DNA of 34,644 nt from Ophiocordyceps camponoti-saundersi (nom. inval.) (lineage: Eukaryota > Ascomycota > Sordariomycetes > Hypocreales > Ophiocordycipitaceae), in assembly GCA_003339415.1 (NCBI GenBank), contig PDHQ01000337.1:1-34644 (forward strand). Direction: 5' to 3'. The notes beneath the pieces are model-generated. The model searched no databases. It was given only the letters and a program-made list of their open reading frames with translations, and was not told the origin of the DNA. The position numbers and the translations under genes were made by a program. Shown here piece by piece: positions 9,697-18,964 of this stretch (positions within the stretch are counted from its first letter, which is position 1; the number at the start of each line of letters is the position of its first letter).

Positions 9697-10141
9697 GGAT
9701 GGTAACTTGTAAGACGACTTGATCTGCTGATGCTGCTCAGCCCAGTTCTCTCAACATACTTACCTAGTAGGCTAATAGGTTGGCACCTAGGAGGCTAGGT
9801 AGGTAGGTAGGTAGGTAGGTAGCTACCTATCTTTATGTGTGATGATGGATGTGATATGGCTGCTCTTCTCATGAGTCATAGGGCTGTGATATTTATGTGG
9901 CCTTTCCACCTACAGCATACTATGAGTACCTACTAAGTTAGGGTACATACTACCTTCGCATGAATATGATGGAGCCTGTCATGTTGTATCTACGGTCCGG
10001 ACGGTGGATGCCTACCACCTGTCACCTACTACCCACAAAATGCACTACTAAGGCAGTATGTACATACAGCACGGATATAGAGGTGGGTAGTAGCCAGAGG
10101 CAATCCGCAGCTAACAGACAGAGAGCGCAACACGAGTCTAC

Positions 10142-10175
10142 GGATATAAAGAGGTAGGTAGGTGTATTTATATCC
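10142..10175. promoter_or_regulatory. Inverted repeat with two TATA-like elements
   Basis: GGATATAAA at 10142-10150 is repeated perfectly in inverse as TTTATATCC at 10167-10175, with a 16-nt spacer made of GAGG and TAGG units. Both arms contain a TATA-like core, in opposite orientations. It lies 265-300 bp upstream of the stomatin ATG, so the + arm could serve as that gene's TATA element. Promoter function is an inference. Confidence 0.35.
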
Positions 10176-10236
10176 TCCTTCCTCCCATCCTCCCATCCTC
10201 CATCCTCCACTCCGTCCTTCCCCACCAACACACACA

Positions 10237-10368
10237 CCCTCCTCCTCCTCCTCCTCCTCCTCCTCCTCCTCCCCATCATCATCATCATCATCATCATCAT
10301 CACCATCACCATCACCATCACCCAATCCAACCCATCAATTATCCATCATCATCATCATCATCATCATC
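10237..10368. repeat. (CCT)n and (ATC)n triplet repeats before the stomatin start
   Basis: CCT units (10237-10273) are followed by ATC/ACC units (about 10275-10320) and a second ATC run (10344-10368). The arrays end about 70 bp before the ATG, so they probably lie in the 5' leader or core promoter. This sense-strand pyrimidine-rich leader would give the mRNA a CU/AUC-rich 5' end. Confidence 0.9.
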
Positions 10369-10439
10369 GACCATTCCTCCATCCCATCATTAAATCAGCT
10401 ACCACGGCCTCTCCAACAGGATCCTCCACCGATCCCATC

Positions 10440-11654
10440 ATGTCAGACCCGGACGTCATCGGCAGCACCTCCAAAGCACCCATCGTCACGCACTCCGATT
10501 TTGGAGGAGGAGGAGTAGGGCCGTCGCCTGCCACAGCTACAGTCGGAGGGGGGTTCCAAGCCCAGAACAAAATGGCCGTTCAACCGCCCCGACAAGAAGA
10601 CCTGCAGAAAAGCTACGCCAGAATCGTCGGTGACGATGCCAATCCCAAGGGCTGGTACGGCAGCATGAGTCCGTCTTTCTTCCTCTCCTCCTTACCATGT
10701 GGATTGGAAATGTTAATCCTCCGCGTCAGTCAACGCTCTCGGTTCCCTCATAGGCTCCTTGGGCGCTTTTCCCTGCTGCATCTGCTGCCCGAACCCCTAC
10801 AAAAGCGTCTATCAGGGCAACGTAGGACTCGTCACCAAATTCGGCCGATTCTACAAAGCCGTCGACCCGGGCCTTGTCAACGTCAACCCGCTAAGCGAGC
10901 AACTCTACCAAATCGACGTCAAGATCCAAACCGTCGAGGTCCCGGAACAGATCTGCATGACCAAGGACAACGTCACCCTGCGTCTCACCTCCGTCATATA
11001 CTATCACATCGTCGCCCCTCACAAGGCAGCTTTCGGCATCTCCAACGTCAAGACGGCCCTCATGGAACGCACCCAGACCACCCTTCGTCACGTCGTCGGC
11101 GCTCGCGTCCTGCAGGATGTCATTGAGCGTCGGGAGGAGATTGCTCAGTCCATCGGCGAGATCATTGAGGATGTCGCCGCCGGTTGGGGCGTTCAGGTCG
11201 AGAGCATGCTCATCAAGGACATCGTCTTCAGCCAGGACCTGCAGGAGAGTCTTTCCATGGCCGCTCAGAGCAAGCGTATAGGCGAGAGCAAGATCATCGC
11301 CGCCAAAGCAGAGGTAAACAAGTCGAAAAAGAGAAGAAGAAGAAGAAGAGGAAGAAGAAGAGAGGACTGACATCACACCAGGTCGAGGCAGCCAAGCTCA
11401 TGCGTCAGGCGGCAGACATCCTCAGCTCCGCTCCCGCCATGCAGATCCGCTACCTCGAGGCCATGCAGGCCATGGCCAAGTCGGCAAACAGCAAGGTCAT
11501 CTTTTTGCCCGGCAACGCCAACGCCGCCCACAACGTCTTCGATAACCTCGACGGCCACGCTCAGAGCAGCAGCGGCGCCTCTGCCTCCGCCTCCAAGCAG
11601 CCCGATTCCGGCTTCCTCCAGGCCATTAATGCCCACAACGTAGAGCACTTTTAG
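10440..11654 (+). CDS. Stomatin/band 7 (SPFH domain) protein
   Basis: Three exons (10440-10668, 10730-11313, 11382-11654) give 361 aa. Stomatin family proteins insert as a hairpin in the inner leaflet of a membrane and oligomerise to organise lipid microdomains and partner proteins. After an N-terminal variable region comes WYGSMINALGSLIGSLGAF, a hydrophobic segment, then PCCICCPNPYK, where the cysteines are palmitoylation candidates. The SPFH core follows (QGNVGLVTKFGRFYKAVDPGL, TQTTLRHVVGARVLQDVIERREEI, VQVESMLIKDIVFS), then the coiled-coil AAQSKRIGESKIIAAKAEVEAAKLMRQAADIL and SNSKVIFLPG-like end. The first acceptor was set at 10729 because it restores SMINALGSLIG, which a later TAG acceptor at 10753 would delete. 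Intron 2 has CTGAC near its 3' end. The target membrane (plasma or mitochondrial) is not certain. Confidence 0.92.
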
Positions 11655-12278
11655 CCCGAGACTCTCTTTTATCTTTCTTTCTTCCTTGTTCTTCTTCTTC
11701 TTCTTCTGTGTCCTTTTTTCCCCCTCTAATTTCTTCTGTACTTTGCTACCGATACCCCCTTCCCCTTTTCTGATCCCTCGTCGTCTTTAACATTGTATGT
11801 ATCCGTATTTGCTTGGGATTCCATCCCGTAAATCCGACTCGTACGTGCTCTCTTAGTTTCACATCTGACCCTCGTATAACCAGAATTCCATCTCCCTACG
11901 TCGCTCCTCTCTACATTCGTGTATGGGTGAGTGAGTGTTGTGTATCCGTGTGTCATTCTCTCACTTAACCATCTACCTAGGAATCTACCAAATCCATCTT
12001 GATAGCAAAACCCAACTGCATCATGCTCGTTCCGCAGACGTACGTGGCAACGACATCTACCCATCTTTACCCGCAGCCAACCGGGTTTTTTTTTTTCAAA
12101 TCCTCCCCTCCGGACGGAAACCAACAGAGTATCAACGACGGAGAAAAAGGAGAAGAAAGAGAAGAAAAGCAAAAAAAAGAACCCCGACACGCCGCATGGC
12201 CCTTTCTCCCTTCCGGTAAACGCCCATGAAACAAGAGACGGCTTCACCGAACCGATCGTGGTAGGACCAAGGCTCGAC
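11655..12278. other. Convergent 3' flanks, stomatin and NOP58
   Basis: This 624-bp gap separates two converging genes. It contains a CTT-rich stretch just after the stomatin stop, two GTATCCGT motifs (about 11800 and 11942), and a purine-rich A/G stretch (about 12133-12182). No coding frame is supported; the minus-strand ORF at 11726-12832 is a shadow of the NOP58 lysine-rich tail. The 3' UTRs and polyadenylation sites of both genes should lie here. Confidence 0.55.
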
Positions 12279-14483
12279 TCAGCCGACAGAGTGGCGCTTC
12301 TTCTTCTTCTCCTTCTTCTTGTCTGCCGCCTCGTCGTCGTCGGCCACGCGCTTGCGCTTCTTTTCCTTCTTCGCCGTCTTCGCTTCTGCCTGTGCATGTG
12401 CCTGTGCCTCGTCGTCGTCGTCGTCGTCGTCGGCCTCGTGCTTGCGTTTCTTATCCTTCTTCTTGTCCTTCTTCGACGCCTTCGACTCGGCCTCTTCGTC
12501 GTCGGCCTCTTGCTGGCGCTTCTGCTTCTTCTGCTTCTTCTTCTCTGACGACGCGTCGACGGGCGAATCTGCCTTCTTGCTCTTCTTGCTGGCCGGCGTC
12601 TGCAACGGCACCGGCTGCGCGGGAGTATTCGGTTTAGAAACCTTGCTCTTGGCCGGCGTCTCTGATTCGTCGACTTCCGGTCTCGATTTGCTAGGCGTCT
12701 TGTTGTCCATGCTCTTACGCATCTTCTTAGCCTCCTTCTTGCTGAGGACCGTGGGGCTGCCGTCGGCGCCCATCTGCACGTCGCCCCTCTCGTACTTGCG
12801 TTTGAATCTCTTGGCTGACATCCCGGCCTCACTGGCGAGCCGGACGAAGTCGGCCTCTGATAGCTTGCCTGCCTTCCTGTTGCCCGGTGATGAAGTCACC
12901 GTCGCCGTCGAGTTCGCGTCTTCGCTCTCCGCGTCTCGCATTTCCTCGTCGGGTCGTTCCTCGGCGGACTCGCTGCCTTTGATCTTGGCGGCGCCGTTGC
13001 CGTTGACGCCCTCGGCAACGCCATCGGCGTTGACATTGTATCTTCTCGTCTCTCTGAGGGTGAACTGGCCCGGTCCCGTCATCTCGCCCGAGGGCCCGAC
13101 TCTCGCGCCCTGAGGAAGCCGTGGCTTACCCTCGAGTCGACGGAGATAGTTCTCGAGCTTGATGCGGCTGCCGACACCTAGAGCGGCTCTCTTCTCATCG
13201 TCCGCTTCGTCGTCGTCGTTGGTGAGGGCATCCACTCGAAGGCCCAACGCTGCTTTGGCGGCCAAAGTGCGTGCAATCTTGCCCTTATTTTTACCCGTCG
13301 CCTGGCCAACAAGGGACGAGTGGAATATCATGCCGTACTTGGGAGTGTCGTGCTTGGTTTTTAAAGCGCGGAAAAGCGCCTTCTCCGCACCCAAGATCTG
13401 GAGGGTGGAAGCGGGAGCCTTTGCGAGGCTCATCAAGGAGCCGGTGTGTGCAATGAGCCTCGCGCCCACTAGATAGCCGACGAGGGCCGTCAGGTTGGGC
13501 GCGATGGCGCGCATCCGGCTTTCGAGATAGGAAGAAAGTTTTGAGCGGTAGTCGGAGTAGTTGACCACCTGTTGAGCCAGTTCCTGGATGTTGTTCAGAT
13601 CATTCTCGGTGACTTCAGTTCCCATGCTGATTTCGGCGGCCTTCTTAACGGCCTCTTCCGTCTCCTCTGGCAGAATGTCGGAGAGATCAGTGTTGACGAT
13701 GTTAGACCGAAAGCCGGCAGCGAGAATAACGCGCGCGTAGGTAAGATTATCGTTAAGAATCTTGGCCATTTCGGGGAAATGCCATCCATACCATTCCTTG
13801 GTGCGCATGGCGAAGACGTTGAGTTCCTTATCCATGTCATCGAGGAGTCTGATGGCTTGGACGATCATGGAATCGATCTTGTCGATGGAAAACTTGAGCT
13901 TGTGGCGGGACAAGGAGTGCGACAGGCCGAGCGCCATCCGATCGATGTTTTCCTGCAGAAGACCGGGGATGAGAGACGGGAGATTCTCTCGAATACCACG
14001 AAACAAGTCCATCGTATTGGAGCCGGAAATGGGCGAGATGTTGAAGTCGGGCAGGTTCGCAATAGCCGTTCCGAGTTTTGCATCGGCCACGGCCAGAGAA
14101 GCCTTCTTTTCGGCCGCAAGATCTTTCAAGAGGTTGGTCAATAGAGTCGGGACTTTACCATCTTTGAATGAAGCAGCCTCTTCTAGAGCCATGGCCGCGC
14201 TTTCGAATTTGACAAACTTTTTCAACGTGAGCCTGTCACTTTGGTTTTAGTCGACCGTCCTCATAAAAGAACACAACGAGAATGCCGGATGCTCACATAG
14301 CCACAAGCTTCTCCGGACGCCCGAGTTCGGCAGCGAGGCTTTCATCTTTGATCCATTTCTTGTTCGCCGCCTTGAATAGACCGTAGCTGCGTTCAGAAGT
14401 TAACCAAGCTGCGACCAAGGCAAGGAGAGACCTTTTATCTCTTACCCTGCAGGCGTCTCGGCAAGGACAAATAGGGAAGACAT
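12279..14483 (-). CDS. NOP58: Box C/D snoRNP core protein Nop58
   Basis: Three exons on the minus strand (14483-14446, 14386-14297, 14232-12279) give 693 aa. Nop58 is a scaffold of box C/D snoRNPs, which guide rRNA 2'-O-methylation and pre-rRNA processing in the nucleolus. The N-terminus [20 protein letters not shown], split by introns of 59 and 64 nt, is characteristic. The Nop domain follows (about 285-360) with [22 protein letters not shown] and [20 protein letters not shown]. The region after about residue 400 is long and low in complexity: an acidic/Ser segment, then [15 protein letters not shown] blocks and Asp runs, ending KKKKRHSVG. Such KKE/D tails are usual, but this one seems longer than in yeast Nop58, which I recall as a little over 500 aa. 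The gene shares a 365-bp divergent promoter with VMA6. Confidence 0.95.
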
Positions 14484-14848
14484 GATGAAGAGCCGCGGAC
14501 TGATTCAGCGCCTGCGATGTGGCGTGAGCTCTTCCTTCCTTCGAGAGCAGGTCGTGATTGCTGAAGGAGCAATTTTTTTTTGTCTCTTCACGAAGCTAAA
14601 TTTGTAGCTGCTTTTTTTTTTAACCAGGGGTCTTATCCGGGGCGTGGGCTCGGAATCGGCGCTACTAATATCCGATCATGCGCTGTCGACTCACGTGTGA
14701 TTCAACCACACACATACATACATACTTCGTCAACTGCAGGCCACGATCCCCAATCGTCATCAAGTCATCGTCGACAGCCTGAGCCTCAGAGACGTCCTCC
14801 TCCGCTAAGAAACTCCTCTTTGCATCCGGCCAGGGAAAGCACGCATAG
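14484..14848. promoter_or_regulatory. Divergent promoter, NOP58 / VMA6
   Basis: The 365 bp between the two start codons must hold both promoters and 5' leaders. Visible elements are two T runs (about 14572-14580 and 14612-14620), an E-box CACGTG at 14692-14697 and a short ATAC run near 14712-14724. The ORF at 14580-14912 overlaps the VMA6 start out of frame and is not supported. Confidence 0.5.
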
Positions 14849-16120
14849 ATGGAGGGCCTCTTCTTCAATGTCAACAATGGGTCGGGCGCCACTCTCCCTT
14901 CCCCTTCCTTGACTTGATCCCCTACCAGCCATTGCTGACTCTCCCGCAGTTATGTCGAGGGCATCGTCCGAGGCTACCGGAACAGCCTACTTACAGGCCC
15001 TGCCTACAACAACCTGACTCAATGCGAGACGATTGATGGTATGCATCCCGGTCCAGTCTCCTTTTTCCGCCGCAATACTGAGCCGAGAATACGCACAGAT
15101 CTCAAGCTGCAGCTGGGTCCGGCCTACGGCGACTTCCTCGCCTCCTTGCCACCCAATCCGTCAACCTCTAGCCTCGCCTCGAAGACCACGGAAAAGCTCA
15201 TCTCCGAGTTTCGCTACGTGCGCGCCAACGCCGTCGGTTCACTGGCGACCTTCATGGACTACGTCACCTACGGCTACATGATAGACAACGTGGCCCTCCT
15301 CATCACAGGAACCTTGCACGAAAGAGACACCCGCGAACTGTTGGAACGCTGCCACCCGCTCGGCTGGTTCGAGACGATGCCCGTACTCTGCGTAGCCACC
15401 AACATCGAGGAGCTCTACAACAGCGTCTTGATCGAAACGCCCCTGGCCCCTTACTTCAAGGGCAGCCTCAGCCACCAGGACCTCGACGAGCTCAACATCG
15501 AGATTGTACGCAACACGCTGTACAAGAATTACCTCGAGGACTTTCACCGCTTCGTCAACACCGAACCCGGCATGGCCGGCACGCCCACGGCCGAGGTCAT
15601 GTCGGAGATTCTCGAGTTCGAGGCCGATCGTCGCGCCATCAACATCACCCTCAACTCTTTCGGTACCGAGCTGAGCAGGGCAGACCGTAGAAAGCTCTAC
15701 CCCGCCTTCGGCAAGCTGTATCCCGAGGGAACGCTGATGCTCTCGCGCGCCGAAGACGTCGAGGGCGTGCGTCTTGCCGTCGACGGTGTTCACGACTACA
15801 AGACCTTCTTCGATACCGTCTCGCTCGGCGGATCCCTGGGCGCCGGGAATATGGGCGGCGGCGCCACCGACGGCAGGACACTCGAGGACATGTTCTACCA
15901 GAAGGAGATGGAGATCTCCAAGAGTGCCTTTACGAGGCAGTTCACCTATGCCATCATCTACGCCTGGGTCAAGCTGCGAGAGCAGGTACGTGAGCCCCCT
16001 CCCGAGCTGAGCGGCGGACGCGCTGACAGGTTGTAGGAGATTCGCAACATCACTTGGATCGCCGAATGTATCGCCCAGAATCAGAAGGATCGCATCGGAA
16101 ACTTTATCAGCGTTTTCTAA
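14849..16120 (+). CDS. VMA6: V-type ATPase V0 subunit d
   Basis: Four exons (14849-14880, 14950-15038, 15099-15985, 16037-16120) give 363 aa, the usual length of the family. Subunit d sits on the cytosolic face of the V0 membrane ring and couples it to the central stalk of V1, so it is needed for acidification of vacuoles and Golgi/endosomes. Recognisable stretches are MEGLFFNVNNGYVEGIVRGY (split by intron 1), LTGPAYNNLTQCETIDDLKLQL (intron 2), ATFMDYVTYGYMIDNVALLITGT, HPLGWFETMP, and the C-terminus EIRNITWIAECIAQNQKDRI ending FISVF. Introns are 69, 60 and 51 nt; the last has CTGAC only about 11 nt before its acceptor TTGTAG. VMA6 and SEC18, 11 kb away, both serve the endomembrane system, but nothing suggests co-regulation. 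Confidence 0.95.
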
Positions 16121-16319
16121 CTCGACTTGCTTTGCTGAAGAACCTCTTTGTAGAATAGCGCGTCGTCAAATCACAATTGTGGCATGGGAAGGAAATGGGT
16201 AATCATTCGGCGCACAAGGGGCGAGGTTCAATGAAGAGCTTGAGCAGATCACGAGCCGGTCATGGACCGGTCTCTTCTTCATCATTGTACATGTAAAGAG
16301 AGGGCCTCGGTAGCAAATG

Positions 16320-17496
16320 CTAGATGGTGATTTGTCCCTCCCACGTAGCGGGCGTGAGGCCCAGCTTCTCAATCATGTGCGTCCAGCGTCCGCTTCCCCT
16401 CTCTTTCCGCAACATATACTGAAGCATCTTCTGGCGTTGATGGACGAGTTTCCTCAGGTTCGCCTTGTTGTGTATATCCTTGCGATTGGCCTCACTCTTC
16501 AATTCGGTGGCTAGCTTCCTGATCTTGAGGGTGAGGATTGCGATCTGCACCTCGGAGCTGCCCGTGTCCGGACCGGCGCGGGGGACCTTTTCGGGAGGCT
16601 TGGTCACGCCGACTGGTTTCTGCGTCAGGAACTTGTCCGTCTCGTGGCGGCCGAACTCTTCTAGGATGCGCTGAACGTTGACGTGGAACTTGTTCTTGGC
16701 GCTGCCGTTGTCGACGGCCATTATCCGCTGCATGGCGATCTTTGCCCTCTCGTGGTTCTCTTCGTGGCTTCTTTGCGGTGGCAATGGGTCGAGAACGTCC
16801 CCTATCGCCCTCTCTTTCGGCTTCGTTATGACGTACGCGTGTTGGAGGGCTTTGTCGAGCTCCTCTCCGGTGACGAGGTAGTTGCGTAGGTGAAAGGACG
16901 TCGGTAGGTCGCGCACCTCGGTGGGAGCAGAGTCTTCAGCTTCGCTTTCGGAGTTGCTTTCGGAGATGGCTTTGTCGGTGCCGTTGCTGCTCTTGCTACT
17001 GCTGCTGTCTTTGTCGCCAATAGCGCGGACGATGGCTTCTTTCCGGGCGCCGGTAGCGGGAGCAGCTCCGTCGCCGTCACTTTCCGCATCCTCCTCCTTC
17101 TTTGGAACCACGATCTGAGCCTGCTGCCCCGCCGACGCAAACGACTCAAGAAAAGGCGTGGGCGTGGCAGATCCCCAGATAGGGTCGCCCCATTCGATGG
17201 CGCGCTGCTCGTCGATTTCCTCCCGCCGCTTTAGATGGGCGGCCTTCCTCTGCTCCATCTGCTCTCGACGGTAAGGATCCATTCTCCTCAGCTTGCGCAC
17301 CTTTTCTTTTCGCGATAGGCTCGCCGCCTGCACCATGGGCAGTAACCGGGCCGCTGGACGAGGGGTGAAGACTGCGTGGTGAAAAGCATCGTCAGCCTTT
17401 CAGTAAGTCCCTGGTTCTCAGCGAATACAACGAAAGAGGTCAATGCCTACGCTTCAGCGTCGCCAGGCGCTGCAGCGCCCCGAGTCTGGGCGGCAT
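16320..17496 (-). CDS. MRPS28: Mitochondrial small-subunit ribosomal protein uS15m
   Basis: Two exons (17496-17451 and 17371-16320) give 365 aa. The N-terminus MPPRLGALQRLATLKLFTPR is Arg/Leu rich and lacks acids, as expected for a mitochondrial presequence. The bacterial S15-like core is at the C-terminus: GPDTGSSEVQIAILTLKIRKL, DIHNKANLRKLVHQRQKMLQYM and the final WTHMIEKLGLTPATWEGQITI. It binds small-subunit rRNA in the central domain. A long fungal N-terminal extension has an Ala/Glu/Ser-rich insert (about residues 95-145). The first intron is 79 nt with CTGAC before ACGCAG. Its stop faces the VMA6 stop across 199 bp, and its 5' end faces RPS0 across 350 bp. MRPS28 is the yeast name for this protein. 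Confidence 0.93.
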
Positions 17497-17846
17497 GGCA
17501 AAGGCTGTCGTGCTCTCGGTATAAGAGTTTCTTCGCCTTCTTATTAGAGCGAGGCTTGTCTTGCTTTGGCGGGTCGGCATGTGCCTTCATAGCTCAGGAG
17601 ACCACGTGACTGCGGGCCATGCTAGTAGGCTGGAAGTGAGGTACCGCGCACGCACAGAGCTAAGATCCGCTAGTCCATAAAGAGACTAGCTCCATCAGGG
17701 CTCGCGACGCACATTTCCTCAATTACATACATGCCTATTTTGTATGAAGCTCTCACCAACTTTCACACCCTCTTTTACCTTCGTCAACGACAACACCGCC
17801 TCACGTCGACTCCCTCCCTCCTCTATACGGAAAGAGTCCCGCCAAG
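17497..17846. promoter_or_regulatory. Divergent promoter, uS15m / RPS0
   Basis: These 350 bp separate the start codons of a mitochondrial and a cytosolic ribosomal protein gene. An E-box CACGTG within ACCACGTGACT lies at 17603-17608. The RPS0 side (about 17757-17845) is pyrimidine rich, a common feature of ribosomal protein leaders. ATGs at 17731 and 17744 are out of frame with RPS0, so the main transcription start is probably downstream of them. Confidence 0.5.
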
Positions 17847-18859
17847 ATGGCTCCCTCCAACCTTCCTTCCGTGCTCAATGCCACGAGCACGGACATCGAG
17901 ATGCTCCTCGCTGCCCAGTGCCACCAGGGGAATAAGAACCTACAGGTTCACATGGAGCCTTATGTTTGGAAGACTCGCGCCGACGGTGTCAACATCATCA
18001 ACATCGGCAAGACATGGTAAAGCGCCAACTTCAGATTGTGCTCATGTGATGTCTCTTTTCCCTTTTTCCCCTCACTCACAAGCTCTCGCAGGGAAAAGAT
18101 TGTGTTGGCCGCTCGCATCATCGTCGCCGTCGAGAACCCTTCTGATATTTGCGTCATCTCGGCTCGTCCCTACGGTCAGCGTGCGGTTCTCAAGTTCGCC
18201 GCCCACACCAACGCCTCGTCCATCGCCGGTCGCTTCACGCCCGGTAGCTTCACCAACTACATCACCCGTTCCTTCAAGGAGCCCCGCCTGATCGTCGTGA
18301 CGGACCCTCGCACCGACGCCCAGGCCATCAAGGAGGCCAGCTACGTCAACATCCCCGTCATCGCGCTCTGCGACACCGACTCGCCTACTGAGTACGTCGA
18401 TGTGGCCATCCCTACCAACAACAAGGGTCGCAATGCCATCGGTACCATCTGGTGGTTGCTCGCCCGTGAGGTTCTCCGTCTCCGCGGCACCCTCTACAAT
18501 CGCGAGACGCCATGGGACGTCATGCCCGATTTGTTCTTCTGTGTGTCACTATTCCTATTCGTTGTGGTCGCCTTATCACACGCTAATCAAGCCGTGCTAT
18601 AGACCGCGATCCTGAGGCTGAGGCCGAGGAAGAAAAGGCCGGAGGTGGCGAGGAGGAGGGCCCTGCCGCCGTCGAGACTACGGCCGCGGCCGTGACGACT
18701 TCCGACTGGGAGGCGCCCGCCGCTGGCTTCACCGGTGCCACCGGCACTGGCTGGGATGGCGCTGAGGGTGCGGCCACGGGCGGCGACTGGGCCGCTTCCG
18801 GAGGCAACACCGAATGGGCTGCCGATGCCACCGCCAAGGAAAGCTCTACGCACTGGTAG
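17847..18859 (+). CDS. RPS0: 40S ribosomal protein S0 (uS2)
   Basis: Three exons (17847-18016, 18092-18540, 18603-18859) give 291 aa. uS2 sits at the back of the small-subunit head-body junction and is needed for 20S pre-rRNA maturation and 40S assembly. The family is plain from [81 protein letters not shown] and [13 protein letters not shown]. Introns are 75 and 62 nt and fall within KTWEKI and FFYRDPEA. The start has the context CAAGATGGC. The C-terminal Ala/Gly/Glu-rich region with repeated DWxA/EWxA units ends in STHW. After the TAG stop the same frame stays open for 34 codons with a regular repeat (see findings). Confidence 0.96.
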
Positions 18860-18964
18860 GACGGTGCCGGGCCCGAGGCTATGGTGAACGGCGTGAGTGG
18901 CGTCAATGGTGTGAACGGTGTGAATGGGGTCGAAGTGAATGGTGTTGAAGAGCCATTCTGGTGA
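18860..18964 (+). other. In-frame open extension after the RPS0 stop
   Basis: Directly after the TAG at 18857-18859 the RPS0 frame continues 34 sense codons to TGA at 18962-18964. It includes an ATG at 18881 that would open a 27-aa ORF, MVNGVSGVNGVNGVNGVEVN and so on, ending in PFW. The repeat has a nine-base period encoding Val-Asn-Gly. Differences between copies fall almost only at third codon positions, apart from one Asn-to-Ser change and a Glu-containing unit. Whether it is translated is unknown. Confidence 0.4.

Noticed and set aside
10669..10753. Longer first intron of the stomatin gene, using the TAG acceptor at 10753
   Set aside because: It keeps the frame but deletes INALGSLIG; the acceptor at 10729 restores the conserved SMINALGSLIG stretch.
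14233..14445. snoRNA genes hidden in the NOP58 introns
   Set aside because: The introns are only 59 and 64 nt, too short for a box C/D snoRNA with flanks, and I saw no C (RUGAUGA) and D (CUGA) pair.
17731..18291. 186-aa + ORF overlapping RPS0
   Set aside because: It is out of frame with RPS0, crosses its first intron and has no family; it probably starts upstream of the real transcription start.
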